This document shows, in pieces, positions 17,808-27,854 of a DNA stretch of 57,228 nt. The stretch is taken from contig JBDLIA010000010.1 in NCBI GenBank assembly GCA_039715185.1, positions 1-57,228 of the forward strand, written 5' to 3'. This stretch comes from Gemmatimonadota bacterium. GTDB taxonomy: Bacteria > Gemmatimonadota > Gemmatimonadetes > Longimicrobiales > RSA9. The position numbers and the translations under genes are program-made. Under the pieces are notes generated by a model. That model made no database searches. It was given only the letters and a program-made list of their open reading frames with translations, and was not told the origin of the DNA. Numbering within the stretch: the first letter of the stretch is position 1; every line of letters starts with the position of its first letter.

Positions 17808-18449
17808 ATGGACGACAGCCCCGCAGCGGGCGACGGCAAGCTCGCCCGCATCCTCGAGACAGCCGCGGCGGTATTCGCCGACAAGGGCTACCACCGGGCG
17901 AGCATGCGCGACATCAGTCGCGCGAGCGGCGTCAGCCTGTCCGGGCTGTACTATTACGTGGAGAGCAAGGAGGAGCTGCTCTTTCGGATCCAGGAGCGGT
18001 GCTTCACGTCGATCCTTGAGAGCCTGGACGGGAGGCTCGCGGACGAAGCCGATCCCGGCCGGCGGCTGCGCATCCTGATCGGCAATCACCTGGGCTTCTT
18101 CCTGGGGAACATGAAGGAGATGAAGGTGCTCTCCCACGAGGCCGAGGCGCTCGGCGGAGAGTACCGGCGGAGCGTGAACGGGCTCAAGCGCCGGTACGTG
18201 GAGCGCACGGCGGGCCTGGTGCGCGCGCTGCGCCCCGACCTGGACGAAGATCCACGTCTTGCCACGTTCGTGCTGTTCGGTATGATGAACTGGATATACA
18301 ACTGGTATCGGCCCGATCGGGACCCGCCGGCCGACGAGTTGGCGGCGCGCGTATACGGGCTGTTCGTCGCGGGGTACCCCGGCGACGTCGCGCAGGCGCA
18401 GGACGCCACCGCGGCCGGCGTGCCCCACCCATCGATCTGGAGAGAATAG
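17808..18449 (+). CDS. TetR/AcrR family transcriptional regulator
   Basis: 213 aa from ATG 17808. The N-terminal helix-turn-helix is complete (AAAVFADKGYHRASMRDIS then SGVSLSGLYYYVESKEELL, about residues 16-60). The ligand-binding part is TetR_C_33-like (MNWIYNWYRPD..PADELA), as in KstR2-type repressors that sense acyl-CoA. It sits 12 bp before the first crotonase gene, so it probably represses the beta-oxidation cassette until an acyl-CoA binds. The palindrome at 17776-17787 suggests autoregulation. The frame is open 159 bp further upstream but that part is shadow-like. Confidence 0.9.
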   Translation: MDDSPAAGDGKLARILETAAAVFADKGYHRASMRDISRASGVSLSGLYYYVESKEELLFRIQERCFTSILESLDGRLADEADPGRRLRILIGNHLGFFLGNMKEMKVLSHEAEALGGEYRRSVNGLKRRYVERTAGLVRALRPDLDEDPRLATFVLFGMMNWIYNWYRPDRDPPADELAARVYGLFVAGYPGDVAQAQDATAAGVPHPSIWRE

Positions 18450-18461
18450 GGAGACCCCTTC

Positions 18462-19283
18462 ATGGCGGAGGCCACTTTGGCGCAGGAACAGAAAATCCTC
18501 GTCGGCTACGAGGTTCGCGACGGCGTGGCGTTGATCACCCTGGATGATCCGCCCGCAAACACGTACACGCACGAGATGATGCGCCAGCTGGACGAGGCCA
18601 TCGTCAAGGCGCGCTTCGACGACGACGTGTGGGTGTTGGTGTTGACCGGAGCCGGCGAGAAGTTCTTCTCCGCCGGCGCCAACATCGGCATGCTGCAGGA
18701 GGTCACCTCGGGCTTCAAGTACTGCTTCTGCCTGCACGCCAACGAGACGCTCAACCGGCTCGAGCACACCCCCAAGCTGGTGATCGCGGCTCTGAACGGG
18801 CACACCGTGGGCGGGGGCCTGGAAATCGCCATGGCAGCCGACCTCCGGATCGCCCGTAAGGACGGGGGCAAGATGGGACTGCCCGAGGTGAACCTGGGCG
18901 TGCTGCCGGGCACCGGTGGAACCCAGCGGCTGGCGCGCATCATCGGCAAGTCGCGCGCGATCGAGGTGATGGCCACGGGCGAGCTCTTCGACTTCGAGAA
19001 GGCCGAGAGCTACGGGCTCGTGAACCAGATCTGGGAAGCCGAGTCCGGCGAGGAGTTCATGGGCAAGGTGCTCGAGTACGCCGCCAGGTTCGCGCCGCCC
19101 AACATGGCCGCCAAGGCCGTCGGCCACATCAAGCGCGCCGTGCAGAGCGGCGCCGAGGTGCCGTTCGAGTCCGGATTGGCGATCGAGCGCGAATTGCAGC
19201 AACTGCTCTTCCAGAGCGACGACGCCCGCGAGGGGTTGGCCGCCTACAGCGAGAAGCGCAAGCCCGAGTTCTCGGGCCGCTAG
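18462..19283 (+). CDS. Enoyl-CoA hydratase/isomerase (crotonase fold)
   Basis: 273 aa. Hydration of trans-2-enoyl-CoA is expected: oxyanion-hole segment SAGANIGMLQ, glycine-rich GGGLEIAMAADLRIA with the first catalytic Glu, and second Glu in LPEVNLGVLPGTGGTQRL. Both glutamates are present, so it should be a competent hydratase. AGGGAGACC precedes the ATG. It follows tetR in an apparent operon, but a strong hairpin at 19312-19346 separates it from the aldehyde dehydrogenase, so its expression may be partly uncoupled from the genes below. Confidence 0.93.
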   Translation: MAEATLAQEQKILVGYEVRDGVALITLDDPPANTYTHEMMRQLDEAIVKARFDDDVWVLVLTGAGEKFFSAGANIGMLQEVTSGFKYCFCLHANETLNRLEHTPKLVIAALNGHTVGGGLEIAMAADLRIARKDGGKMGLPEVNLGVLPGTGGTQRLARIIGKSRAIEVMATGELFDFEKAESYGLVNQIWEAESGEEFMGKVLEYAARFAPPNMAAKAVGHIKRAVQSGAEVPFESGLAIERELQQLLFQSDDAREGLAAYSEKRKPEFSGR

Positions 19284-19311
19284 CCTGGGCGCCATGCCCG
19301 ACGGGCAGGCC

Positions 19312-19346
19312 GCGCGGCCCGGGTCCCCGAGGGGTCCGGGCCGCGC
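19312..19346 (+). terminator. Strong GC hairpin between crotonase and aldehyde dehydrogenase genes
   Basis: GCGCGGCCCGG (19312-19322) pairs perfectly with CCGGGCCGCGC (19336-19346). The inner sequence adds two G-U and three G-C pairs, leaving a CGA loop. There is no U tract, so it may be an attenuator, an RNA stabiliser for the upstream message, or a Rho-independent terminator of the tail-less kind. A smaller hairpin TGCCC-GAC-GGGCA lies just before it (19294-19306). Confidence 0.6.
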
Positions 19347-19375
19347 CCGCTTCGCCACGAACCGCAAGGAAACAC

Positions 19376-20845
19376 ATGGCTGACGTGATTGCCGCCCCGC
19401 CCCGCTCGGCCGGCGGCGGGCAGTACATAGGGGGTGAGTGGGGCGACGCCTCCGGGCCCTCGTTCGACGTTCTGAACCCCGCGACGGGGGACAACGTCGA
19501 CCGCATCGCCGCGGCGTCGGCGGGGGACGTGGACGCCGCGGTCTCGGCCGCGCGCGAGGCGCTGGCGGGGCCGTGGGCTGCCATGGACGCGCTCGACCGC
19601 GGCACCCTGCTGTGGCGCATCGCGGACGCCATCGAGGCGCGCGCGGACGACCTGGCGGCGCTGGAGACGCTGGACAACGGCAAGCCGCTGCGCGAGGCGG
19701 CCATCGACATCCGCCTGGTCGTGGACGTGTTTCGCTACTTCGCCGGCTGGGCCGGCAAGCTGAGCGGCCAGACCATCCCGGTGCGCGGCAAGGCGCTGAA
19801 CTACACGACCCTGGAGCCGGTGGGAGTGGTGGCGGCGATCGTGCCCTGGAACTTCCCGCTGTCGATCGCCACGTGGAAGGTCGCCCCGGCGCTCGCGTGC
19901 GGAAACGCGGTGGTGCTAAAGCCGGCCGAGCAGACGCCGCTCACGGCGCTGGAGCTGGCCGCCATCGCCGCCGAGGCCGGACTGCCGGCGGGCGCGCTGA
20001 ACGTCGTCAACGGCCCGGGCGAAAGCACGGGAGCCGCGCTCGTCGCGCACCCCGGCGTGGACAAGATCGCCTTCACGGGATCTACCGAGGTGGGCCGGAT
20101 CATCATGCGCTCGGCCGCCGAGTCGCTCACCCAGGTGTCGCTGGAGTTGGGCGGCAAGTCGCCCAACATCGTCTTCGCCGACGCGGACCTGAAGGCCGCC
20201 TCGCGCGGCGCCTTCAACGGCATCTTCTACAACGCCGGACAGTGCTGCACCGCGGGCTCCCGCCTGATAGTCCACGCGTCGGCGAAGGACCAGCTCCTGG
20301 AGTTCCTGCGGGAGCGCGTGGGCGGGTTGGTCCCGGGCCCCACCTTCGACCCCGAGCGCCGCTACGGACCCGTCATATCCGCCGAGCAGCTCGAGCGCGT
20401 GGAGGGCTACGTCGAGCGGGGCCGCGCCGAGGGCGCCAACGTGGTGATCGGTGGAGGCAGATTCGACGAGGAGGCCGCCGGCGGCGGCTTCTGGATGCGA
20501 CCGACAGTCTTCGACGGCGTGCGCGCCGACCACGCGATCGCCCGCGAGGAGATCTTCGGGCCCGTCCTGGCGGTGCAGACGTTCGAGGACGACGAGGAGG
20601 CGATCGCGCTCGCCAACGACTCCGACTACGGCCTGGCGGGCGCGGTGTGGACGACCGACGTGAAGCGCGCGCACCGCGTCGCCGCGGCGCTCGAGGCGGG
20701 CACCATCTGGGTCAACACCTACCACCCGCTGGACGCCGCCTCGCCGTTTGGCGGCTTCAAGCAGTCGGGCTACGGCCGCGAGCTGGGGCAGTACGCGCTC
20801 GACCTTTACACGCGCGTCAAGAGCGTGTGGGTGGACCTCCATTGA
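19376..20845 (+). CDS. NAD(P)-dependent aldehyde dehydrogenase
   Basis: 489 aa, full length for the ALDH superfamily. The Rossmann part has PWNFPL (about residues 158-163) and FTGSTEVG; the catalytic Glu is in LELGGKSPN and the catalytic Cys in NAGQCC. The C-terminal signature EIFGPVLAVQTF is intact. It oxidises an aldehyde to the acid with NAD(P); the substrate cannot be read from sequence, but the beta-oxidation context suggests fatty or aromatic aldehydes. AAGGAA lies 6 nt before the ATG. The gene is 40 bp upstream of the thiolase. Confidence 0.94.
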   Translation: MADVIAAPPRSAGGGQYIGGEWGDASGPSFDVLNPATGDNVDRIAAASAGDVDAAVSAAREALAGPWAAMDALDRGTLLWRIADAIEARADDLAALETLDNGKPLREAAIDIRLVVDVFRYFAGWAGKLSGQTIPVRGKALNYTTLEPVGVVAAIVPWNFPLSIATWKVAPALACGNAVVLKPAEQTPLTALELAAIAAEAGLPAGALNVVNGPGESTGAALVAHPGVDKIAFTGSTEVGRIIMRSAAESLTQVSLELGGKSPNIVFADADLKAASRGAFNGIFYNAGQCCTAGSRLIVHASAKDQLLEFLRERVGGLVPGPTFDPERRYGPVISAEQLERVEGYVERGRAEGANVVIGGGRFDEEAAGGGFWMRPTVFDGVRADHAIAREEIFGPVLAVQTFEDDEEAIALANDSDYGLAGAVWTTDVKRAHRVAAALEAGTIWVNTYHPLDAASPFGGFKQSGYGRELGQYALDLYTRVKSVWVDLH

Positions 20846-20885
20846 GCGGAGCGCGCGAGGCGGGCGCCGGCGAGCGAGGTGCGTC

Positions 20886-22081
<1,196 letters not shown>

Positions 22082-22085
<4 letters not shown>

Positions 22086-22900
22086 GCGGGGAGCCCCCCG
22101 CGCCGTCCGCGGCGATCGTCACGACCGTCGAAGACAACGTCGGCTGGATCCGCATCGCCCGCCCGGAGCGGCTGAACGCTTTCGCGGACGACATGCGCGA
22201 TCGCCTGGAGGAGGCGCTCGCCGGGCTGGACGCCGACGCCCGCGTCCGCTGCGTGGTGATCACGGGCACCGGGCGCGCGTTCTCCACCGGCGGCGACGTC
22301 CACACCATGGCGCGCCTGCTCGAGGCCGACGACCGCGACGGGTTCGACCGGCTCGTGCGCGCGGGGGCGCGCGTCATCGAGCGACTGGACGCCATGCGCA
22401 CCCCGGTCATAGCGGCGCTGAACGGCGTCGCGGCCGGCGCGGGCGCGTGCCTCGCGCTGGCGTGCGACATGCGCTTGGCCGCCGAGAGCGCCGCCATCGG
22501 CTTCGGCTTCGCGCGCGTGGGGCTGCACCCGGACTGGGGCGGCACCTACTTCCTGCCGCGCCTGGTGGGGCCGGCGCTCGCCGCGGAGCTGGTCTACACG
22601 GGGGCGATGGTGAGCGCGGAGCGCGCCGAGCGCCTGGGGCTCGTGAACAGGGTGGTCGCGGCCGAGGACCTCGAGGCCGCTGCGCGCGCGCTCGCGGGGG
22701 AGATCGCCGCCCGGCCGGCGGACGTGATCGCGTCCGCCCGCGCCTCCCTGCGCGCCAGCCTCGCGCGTTCGCTCGAGGAAGCGCTGGAGGTGGAGCGCGC
22801 CGCCCAGGCCAGGGCGTTCGCGTCGCCCGACGCGCGCGAGGGCATGGCCGCCTTTCTGGAAAAGCGTGCGCCGAGCTTCAACCGGGAAGGCCAGCCGTGA
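22082..22900 (+). CDS. Crotonase-family enoyl-CoA isomerase (PaaG-like)
   Basis: 272 aa. The start is TTG at 22082, which overlaps the thiolase stop (TTGA); no ATG or GTG start fits before DDMRDRL. The active site differs from a hydratase: the first Glu is absent (GAGACLALACDM) and the second acidic residue is Asp in GLHPDWGGTYFLPRLVG. One catalytic Asp is the pattern of PaaG and of delta3-delta2-enoyl-CoA isomerases, so double-bond isomerisation is more likely than hydration. Exact substrate unknown. Confidence 0.88.
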
Positions 22901-23754
22901 TCCGGAGCGTGGCGGTCGTGGGCGCCGGCACCATGGGGCACGGCATCGCCCAGGTGTCGGCGCTGGCCGGCTTCGACACCACACTGGTGGACGTCTCCGA
23001 AGAGCTGGTCGACGACGGCCTCGCGCGGATACGCGCGAACCTGGACAAGGGCGTCGCGCGCGGGAAGGTGGACGCGGCGGCGCGCACCGCCGCGCTCGCG
23101 AACCTGTCCGGCTCCACCGACGCCGACGCCGCGGCGGCCGCAGCGGACGTGGTTGTGGAGGCCGTGCCGGAGCGCTTCGACTTGAAGAGCGGTCTGCTCG
23201 AACGGCTCGCCGCCGCGGCTCCGCCGACCGCGATCATCGCCACCAACACGTCCAGCCTCAGCGTCACCGACCTGCAGAGGCGGACCGGCGCACCCGGCCG
23301 CGTCGTGGGGCTGCACTTCTTCAACCCCGTGCACATCATGGCGCTCGTGGAGGTGGTGCGCGGGGCGGACACCGACGAGTCCGTCGTGGACGCGGCGGCC
23401 ACGTGGGCGCGCGCCCTGGGCAAGGAGCCCATCGTGGTGGTCGACGCGCCCGGCTTTGCGTCCTCGCGGCTGGGCATAGTGCTGGGTCTGGAGGCGATGC
23501 GCATGCTCGAGCAGGGGGTGGCCAGCGCGGCCGACATCGACAAGGCCATGGAGCTGGGGTACCGGCACCCCATGGGGCCGCTCAGGCTGACGGACCTGGT
23601 CGGGCTGGACGTGCGCCTGGACATCGCCCGCTACCTGCACGAGAGACTCGGCTCCGAGGCGTTTCGTCCGCCCGCCATCCTCGAGCGCATGGTGGCTGAC
23701 GGGCGCCTGGGCAAGAAATCCGGACAGGGGTTCTACGACTGGAGCGAGGCGTGA
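22897..23754 (+). CDS. 3-hydroxyacyl-CoA dehydrogenase (PaaH/FadB2-like)
   Basis: 285 aa, monofunctional. It oxidises 3-hydroxyacyl-CoA with NAD. The N-terminal Rossmann motif is VVGAGTMGHG, the NTSSLSVTDL and HFFNPVHIMALVEV segments carry the catalytic Ser/His/Asn, and the C-terminal dimer domain contains GYRHPMGPLRLTDLVGLD. The GTG start at 22897 overlaps the previous stop by four bases (GTGA). It sits between two crotonases and is translationally coupled to both. Confidence 0.94.
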   Translation: MIRSVAVVGAGTMGHGIAQVSALAGFDTTLVDVSEELVDDGLARIRANLDKGVARGKVDAAARTAALANLSGSTDADAAAAAADVVVEAVPERFDLKSGLLERLAAAAPPTAIIATNTSSLSVTDLQRRTGAPGRVVGLHFFNPVHIMALVEVVRGADTDESVVDAAATWARALGKEPIVVVDAPGFASSRLGIVLGLEAMRMLEQGVASAADIDKAMELGYRHPMGPLRLTDLVGLDVRLDIARYLHERLGSEAFRPPAILERMVADGRLGKKSGQGFYDWSEA

Positions 23755-24530
23755 GCTACGAGACACTGCTGGTGGACGTCGACGGCGCCGTCGCGACGAT
23801 CACGGTCAACCGCCCCGACAAGCGCAACGCGCTGAGCGCCCAGGTGCGCGCCGACCTCAAGGCCGCGTTCTCGCGCGTCGCCGAAGAGCCCGGCGTCCGC
23901 GTGGCGATCCTCACCGGCGCGGGAGAGAAGGCCTTCGTGGCGGGCGCCGACATCGCGGAATTCGCGCGGCGCACGCCGCTCGAGCAGCGGGCCGCCATGG
24001 ACGCGCCGCGGCTCTTCGACGTCGTGGCCCGGTGCGGTGTGCCCACCATCGCCATGATCAACGGATACGCGCTGGGCGGCGGCTGCGAGCTGGCGCTGGC
24101 CTGCGACATCCGCGTGGCCGCCCGCTCCGCCAAGCTCGGCCAGCCGGAGGTGCGGCTGGGCATCATCCCGGGCGGCGGCGGCACGCAGAGGCTGCCGCGG
24201 CTGGTGGGCGCCGGCACGGCGATGCGGCTGATCCTCAGCGGCGCCGTCATCGACGCCGAGGAAGCGCTCCGCGTGGGTCTGGTCGACCAGGTGTGCGACG
24301 ACGACGACCTGGAGACCACCACCCGCGCGCTCGCGGCGGAGATCGCGGCCCGCTCCCCGGTCGCGGTGCGCTTGGCGCGGGAGGCGATCCGGGCGTCCCT
24401 GGAAACGCCTCTGACCGCCGGGCTCGAGTTCGAGCGCGAGCTGTTTCTCACCGCGTTCTCGAGCGATGACCGCAAAGAGGGCGTCGCCGCGTTCCTGGAC
24501 AAGCGCGAGCCGGACTGGCCCGCGACCTAG
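23751..24530 (+). CDS. Enoyl-CoA hydratase (PaaF/FadB-like)
   Basis: 259 aa. It hydrates 2-enoyl-CoA. Both catalytic Glu are present: GGGCELALACDI and GQPEVRLGIIPGGGGTQRLP. The oxyanion hole is AFVAGADIAEF. The start is GTG at 23751 in a GTGA overlap with the dehydrogenase stop. With the thiolase, isomerase and dehydrogenase it completes a beta-oxidation spiral lacking only the acyl-CoA dehydrogenase, which lies at 29.7 kb. The gene is the last tightly overlapped one of this cassette. Confidence 0.94.
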   Translation: MSYETLLVDVDGAVATITVNRPDKRNALSAQVRADLKAAFSRVAEEPGVRVAILTGAGEKAFVAGADIAEFARRTPLEQRAAMDAPRLFDVVARCGVPTIAMINGYALGGGCELALACDIRVAARSAKLGQPEVRLGIIPGGGGTQRLPRLVGAGTAMRLILSGAVIDAEEALRVGLVDQVCDDDDLETTTRALAAEIAARSPVAVRLAREAIRASLETPLTAGLEFERELFLTAFSSDDRKEGVAAFLDKREPDWPAT

Positions 24531-24615
24531 GGCGACTCCGCGGCGCCCTGGCCTCGCGTGGGCGGGCGGACCAGTTTGGGGCCCCGGTTCCCACCCTCTT
24601 CCTGGAGGCGCTTCC

Positions 24616-24879
24616 TTGGGCGACGGCAATCTCTTCGGTGGCGGCGACGACGGCCCCAGGCGCGTGAACCCGTTCGGGGACGACGACGGCGACCAGGCGC
24701 TCGACCCGGCAGCCCGGCTCAGGGCGGCCGCGCGCAAGACCCGGCATCTCAAGTCCCAGGTCGGCGCCGACGGCCTGCCGGCCCCGGCGCTGCGCGCGCT
24801 CCTGGACGAGCTGTCGGTCTCCTTCGACGCGATGGCGCAGGGCCTGGAGCGCCTCGAGGAAGCGGGGCCCCAGGCGTGA
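24616..24879 (+). CDS. Small hypothetical acidic protein (87 aa)
   Basis: The start is TTG at 24616, 7 nt after GGAGG (24604-24608); the open frame from 24466 overlaps the previous gene and looks like shadow. The protein begins LGDGNLFGGGDDGPRRVN, has an acidic glycine-rich N-terminus and a C-terminal helix pair (ALRALLDELSVSFDAMAQGLERLEE). No family recognised. Its stop overlaps the next gene's GTG. A helical adaptor or regulator is conceivable but unsupported. Confidence 0.6.
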   Translation: MGDGNLFGGGDDGPRRVNPFGDDDGDQALDPAARLRAAARKTRHLKSQVGADGLPAPALRALLDELSVSFDAMAQGLERLEEAGPQA

Positions 24880-25067
24880 GGCACGCGCTGATCGGCGCCT
24901 TCTTCCTGGCGTACGCGGTCGGCGTGACTTTCCCGGGAGTCATTCCCTTCAACCGCGCTCTCCCGCTGGTCGGAGGGCTGCCCTTCGTGCTGGCGTGGTA
25001 CGCCGGCCTGGTGGCGCTGTCGGGCGTCGTGCTGCTGCTCTACCACGTGCTCCCCGGGCGCGAGTGA
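24876..25067 (+). CDS. DUF3311-type small membrane protein, symporter partner
   Basis: 63 aa with two membrane helices (ALIGAFFLAYAVGVTF and GGLPFVLAWYAGLVALSGVV) separated by a short loop containing PGVIPFNRALPL. This is the DUF3311 layout, small proteins encoded beside sodium:solute symporters. GTG at 24876 overlaps the previous stop (GTGA). It lies 37 bp before the SSS transporter and is probably its accessory subunit; that role is by analogy. Confidence 0.75.
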   Translation: MRHALIGAFFLAYAVGVTFPGVIPFNRALPLVGGLPFVLAWYAGLVALSGVVLLLYHVLPGRE

Positions 25068-25104
25068 GCGTACGGGATGCTGCGCGCCGGAGGGGGACGC
25101 GCTG

Positions 25105-26601
25105 ATGGAGCAGTGGCAGACCGTCACCCTGGTGGTGGCCGGATACCTGGCGGTCACCCTGGGGATCGGGCTCCTGGCCGGTCGCGGCGTCTCCAAGAGC
25201 GTGGCGGGCTACGTCGCGGCGGACCGCGGTTTCGGCCTGCTGGCCATGTATTTCGTCACGGGCGCGACGATCTTCAGCGCCTTCGCCTTCTTGGGCGGCC
25301 CGGGCTGGGCGTACTCCAGGGGAGCGGCCGCCTTCTACATCCTGGCGTACGGCGTGCTGGGCATCGTCCCCTGGTACTGGATCGGCCCGCGCGCGGCGCG
25401 GCTCGGCCGGCGCTTCGGCTTCGTCACGCAGGCGCAGCTGGTCGTGGGCCGGTTTCCCAGCCGCGGGCTGTCCGCCGGGCTGGCGGTGGTGTCCGTGCTG
25501 GCCTTCATCCCGTACCTCATGCTGCAGATGTCGGGCGCGGGCATCGTCTTCGAGGCGGTCACCGACGGTCACGTACCCTTCTGGGCCGGCGCCGCGGTGG
25601 CATACGGCGTCGTGCTCCTCTACGTCCTGCGCAGCGGCGTTGCCGCGATCGGCTGGACGAACGTCTTCCAGGGCGTGTTCATGCTGACCATCGCCTGGAC
25701 CCTCGGCGTGTACATTCCCGCGACGCTGTACGGCGGGATCGGGCCGATGTTCGAGCGCATCGCGGAGGCGCGCCCGGAGCTGCTCACGCTGCCGGGCCTC
25801 ACCGGCAGCGGCGATCCGTGGACGTGGGGCGGGTTCAGCTCGGCCATCCTGGCGTCCGCGATCGGCTTCCTGATGTGGCCGCACCTGTTCATGAAGTCCT
25901 TCACGGCCCGCAGCGATGAGACCATCCGGCGCACGGTCGTGCTCTTCCCCACGTTCCAGCTGTTCCTGATTCCGATCTTTCTGATCGGCTTCGCGGGGGT
26001 CCTCTTCCCCACCGCGCCGCCGTCGTCGGACTTCATCCTGCCGCACATGATCCTGGAGACCGGGCTGCCCGCGCTCGTGGTAGGGCTGTTCTGCGCCGGC
26101 GCGCTGTCGGCGTCCATGTCCACCGGCGACGCGCTGCTGCACGGCGCCGCGTCGATCGCCGTAGAGGACGGAATCCAGCCCTTCGCGCGCATGGAGGAGC
26201 GGCGCGCCCGCCTGTCCATGCAGGCGCTGGTGGTCGTGATCGGGGCGATCGCGTACCTGCTGGCGGTGGTGCTGCGCGTCAACCTGGTGCAGCTGCTGCT
26301 GGGGGCGTACGGCGTGGTGGATCAGCTCGCGCCGCCGGTCTACGCGGCGCTGCTGTGGCGCCGCGCCACGACCCCCGGCGTGCTCGCGGGCCTGGCCGGA
26401 GGCACCGCCACGACGTTGTTCTTCTTCTTCAACGGCCATTTGCGCCCCTGGGACATCCACGAGGGCTTGCTGGGGCTGGCGGTGAACGTGGCGCTTTTGA
26501 TAGCGGTCAGCCTGGCTACCGCGCCGCAGCGGGAGGCGCACGCCGGTGCGTTCGTGGAGGCGACGGAAGAAGGGCCGGCGGCGTCAACCTCCGGGCTCTG
26601 A
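25105..26601 (+). CDS. Sodium:solute symporter (SSS family)
   Basis: 498 aa with about 13 membrane helices. The typical SSS features are seen: FVTGATIFSAFAFLGGPGWAYSRG in helix 2 (the substrate region), MLQMSGAGI, and the sodium-site segment GALSASMSTGDALLHGAA in the middle. It imports an organic solute with Na+; substrate unknown, but acids such as pantothenate, proline or short carboxylates are common. It is coupled to DUF3311 and follows the acyl-CoA cassette, so uptake of a carboxylate fuel would fit. The 3' end overlaps the convergent gene by 18 bp. Confidence 0.93.
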   Translation: MEQWQTVTLVVAGYLAVTLGIGLLAGRGVSKSVAGYVAADRGFGLLAMYFVTGATIFSAFAFLGGPGWAYSRGAAAFYILAYGVLGIVPWYWIGPRAARLGRRFGFVTQAQLVVGRFPSRGLSAGLAVVSVLAFIPYLMLQMSGAGIVFEAVTDGHVPFWAGAAVAYGVVLLYVLRSGVAAIGWTNVFQGVFMLTIAWTLGVYIPATLYGGIGPMFERIAEARPELLTLPGLTGSGDPWTWGGFSSAILASAIGFLMWPHLFMKSFTARSDETIRRTVVLFPTFQLFLIPIFLIGFAGVLFPTAPPSSDFILPHMILETGLPALVVGLFCAGALSASMSTGDALLHGAASIAVEDGIQPFARMEERRARLSMQALVVVIGAIAYLLAVVLRVNLVQLLLGAYGVVDQLAPPVYAALLWRRATTPGVLAGLAGGTATTLFFFFNGHLRPWDIHEGLLGLAVNVALLIAVSLATAPQREAHAGAFVEATEEGPAASTSGL

Positions 26602-26991
26602 GTCCCCTTCCCGGTCGATCAGGTTCCGCGTGCGCCATTCGAGGCGTGTGAGCAGGACGCGCTGGGCCCGCAGGTCGTGACCCGCGTCGACCAGCAGGCG
26701 GACCAGGTCTCCGGCCCCCCACAGAACCACCATCAGCACGAAGGTCCGCGCCGTCTCGCCCAGCAGAAACGGCAACTCGGCGACTCCGTTCTCCCTGAGC
26801 CCGGCGACGAACTGCCCCAGCAGGGCGACCAAGAGGAAGATCGCGGCCGCCTTGGACACCGTCCCCACCCAGGCGAGCCCCGTGTAGGGCTCTATGTCCG
26901 CTTCACGGATCGAATCCAGAGCCGTGGTCCCGTGCTGCGGACCGGGTCCGCCGACCGGGTGCTCGTCGCGCGCGCTGCTGTCGTCGCTCAT
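26584..26991 (-). CDS. Hypothetical membrane protein (135 aa)
   Basis: From ATG 26991; the open frame extends to 27078 but the leader is shadow-like. It has a polar N-terminus, then two hydrophobic segments (SKAAAIFLLVALLGQFVAGL and TFVLMVVLWGAGDLVRLLVD), and a charged C-terminus with helical RRNLIDREG-type composition. No family recognised. It converges with the SSS gene and its promoter region contains the hairpin that terminates the ribosomal-protein operon. Confidence 0.7.
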   Translation of the reverse strand: MSDDSSARDEHPVGGPGPQHGTTALDSIREADIEPYTGLAWVGTVSKAAAIFLLVALLGQFVAGLRENGVAELPFLLGETARTFVLMVVLWGAGDLVRLLVDAGHDLRAQRVLLTRLEWRTRNLIDREGDSEPGG

Positions 26992-27025
26992 GGCCGCCAA
27001 CGCTCCCCGCTGGGGATATGAAGAA

Positions 27026-27055
27026 CGGCCCGGATCGATGGACGATTCCGGGCCG
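27026..27055 (-). terminator. Intrinsic terminator of the rplU-rpmA operon
   Basis: On the minus strand a stem CGGCCCGGA/TCCGGGCCG closes a 12-nt loop (27026-27055) and is followed by TTCTT. It lies 51 bp after the rpmA stop and is well placed to end that transcript. Confidence 0.72.
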
Positions 27056-27105
27056 CACACGGCATCTTCGCGGGCCACACGGCCGGCGCCGCGCCGGCTG
27101 GCCGG

Positions 27106-27366
27106 CTAGGCCTCCCGCGGGTAGACCGAGACCTGTTTGCGGGACCGATCCTTCCGCTCGAAGGTCACCACTCCGTCGATCAGCGCGAACAGCGTGTCGT
27201 CACGGCCGCGGCCGACGTTGCGCCCGGGGTGGAGCTTGGTGCCCCGCTGACGCACGAGAATGTTGCCCGCGCGCACGCTTTCCCCGCCGTACCGTTTGAC
27301 ACCCAGGTACTGCGGGTTGGAGTCCCTCCCGTTGCGGGTCGAGCCGACACCCTTCTTGTGTGCCAT
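27106..27366 (-). CDS. rpmA: Ribosomal protein bL27
   Basis: 86 aa, normal length. The N-terminus [17 protein letters not shown] contains the [11 protein letters not shown] motif that reaches the peptidyl-transferase centre, and the rest ([24 protein letters not shown]) is typical of bL27. Part of the 50S subunit. There is no extra N-terminal peptide that would need Prp cleavage. GAGGAGATG lies before the ATG. It follows rplU, separated by 54 bp, and precedes the operon terminator. Confidence 0.97.
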   Translation of the reverse strand: MAHKKGVGSTRNGRDSNPQYLGVKRYGGESVRAGNILVRQRGTKLHPGRNVGRGRDDTLFALIDGVVTFERKDRSRKQVSVYPREA

Positions 27367-27420
27367 GTCCCATCTCCTCGGGCCGCGCTGCTCCGACCGC
27401 TCGCGGCCGGCGCGCGGCGC

Positions 27421-27735
27421 TCAGCCCAGATCGATCGTGTCGACGCGTATCTCGGTGAAGCCCTGCCGGTGCCCCTGCTTGCGGCGGTAGTTCTTGCGCC
27501 GCTTCCACTTGAAGACGATGATCTTCTCGCCCCTGCCGTGGGCGACGATCTCCGCCTGGACAGACGCTCCGTCGAGCAGGGGAGTGCCCACCACGATGTC
27601 CTCCTCACCGCCGCCGAGCAGCACCTCGTCTATCGAGATGGTAGCGCCCACTTCGGCCTGGATGGAGGGCACGCGGAGGGTGTCTCCGGGCTCCACTCGA
27701 AACTGTTTACCGCCGGTCCGGATAATCGCGTACAT
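27421..27735 (-). CDS. rplU: Ribosomal protein bL21
   Basis: 104 aa, normal length, beginning [20 protein letters not shown] and ending with [21 protein letters not shown], the bL21 signatures. It binds 23S rRNA in the large subunit. I start at ATG 27735 because upstream translation to 27858 is not L21-like. A well-formed promoter with exact TTGACA lies upstream. The gene is in the conserved RNase G-L21-L27 order. Confidence 0.97.
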   Translation of the reverse strand: MYAIIRTGGKQFRVEPGDTLRVPSIQAEVGATISIDEVLLGGGEEDIVVGTPLLDGASVQAEIVAHGRGEKIIVFKWKRRKNYRRKQGHRQGFTEIRVDTIDLG

Positions 27736-27768
27736 TCGTGTGCCGTTCGGATCGGTTAAAGACCGGAA

Positions 27769-27797
27769 AAGATCGCCGCGAGCCTTCGACGTGTCAA
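27769..27797 (-). promoter_or_regulatory. Sigma-70-type promoter for rplU-rpmA
   Basis: On the minus strand TTGACA (27797-27792) is followed after 17 bp by GATCTT (27774-27769). The -35 is a perfect consensus, the -10 is imperfect. It lies between the RNase G stop and the rplU start and predicts a leader of about 25-30 nt. Confidence 0.55.
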
Positions 27798-27854
27798 GCG
27801 CAGCGGAGGCCTGCTTCGGACCGGTGCGCCGGGCGCGCCGCGGCGCCCTCCGGC

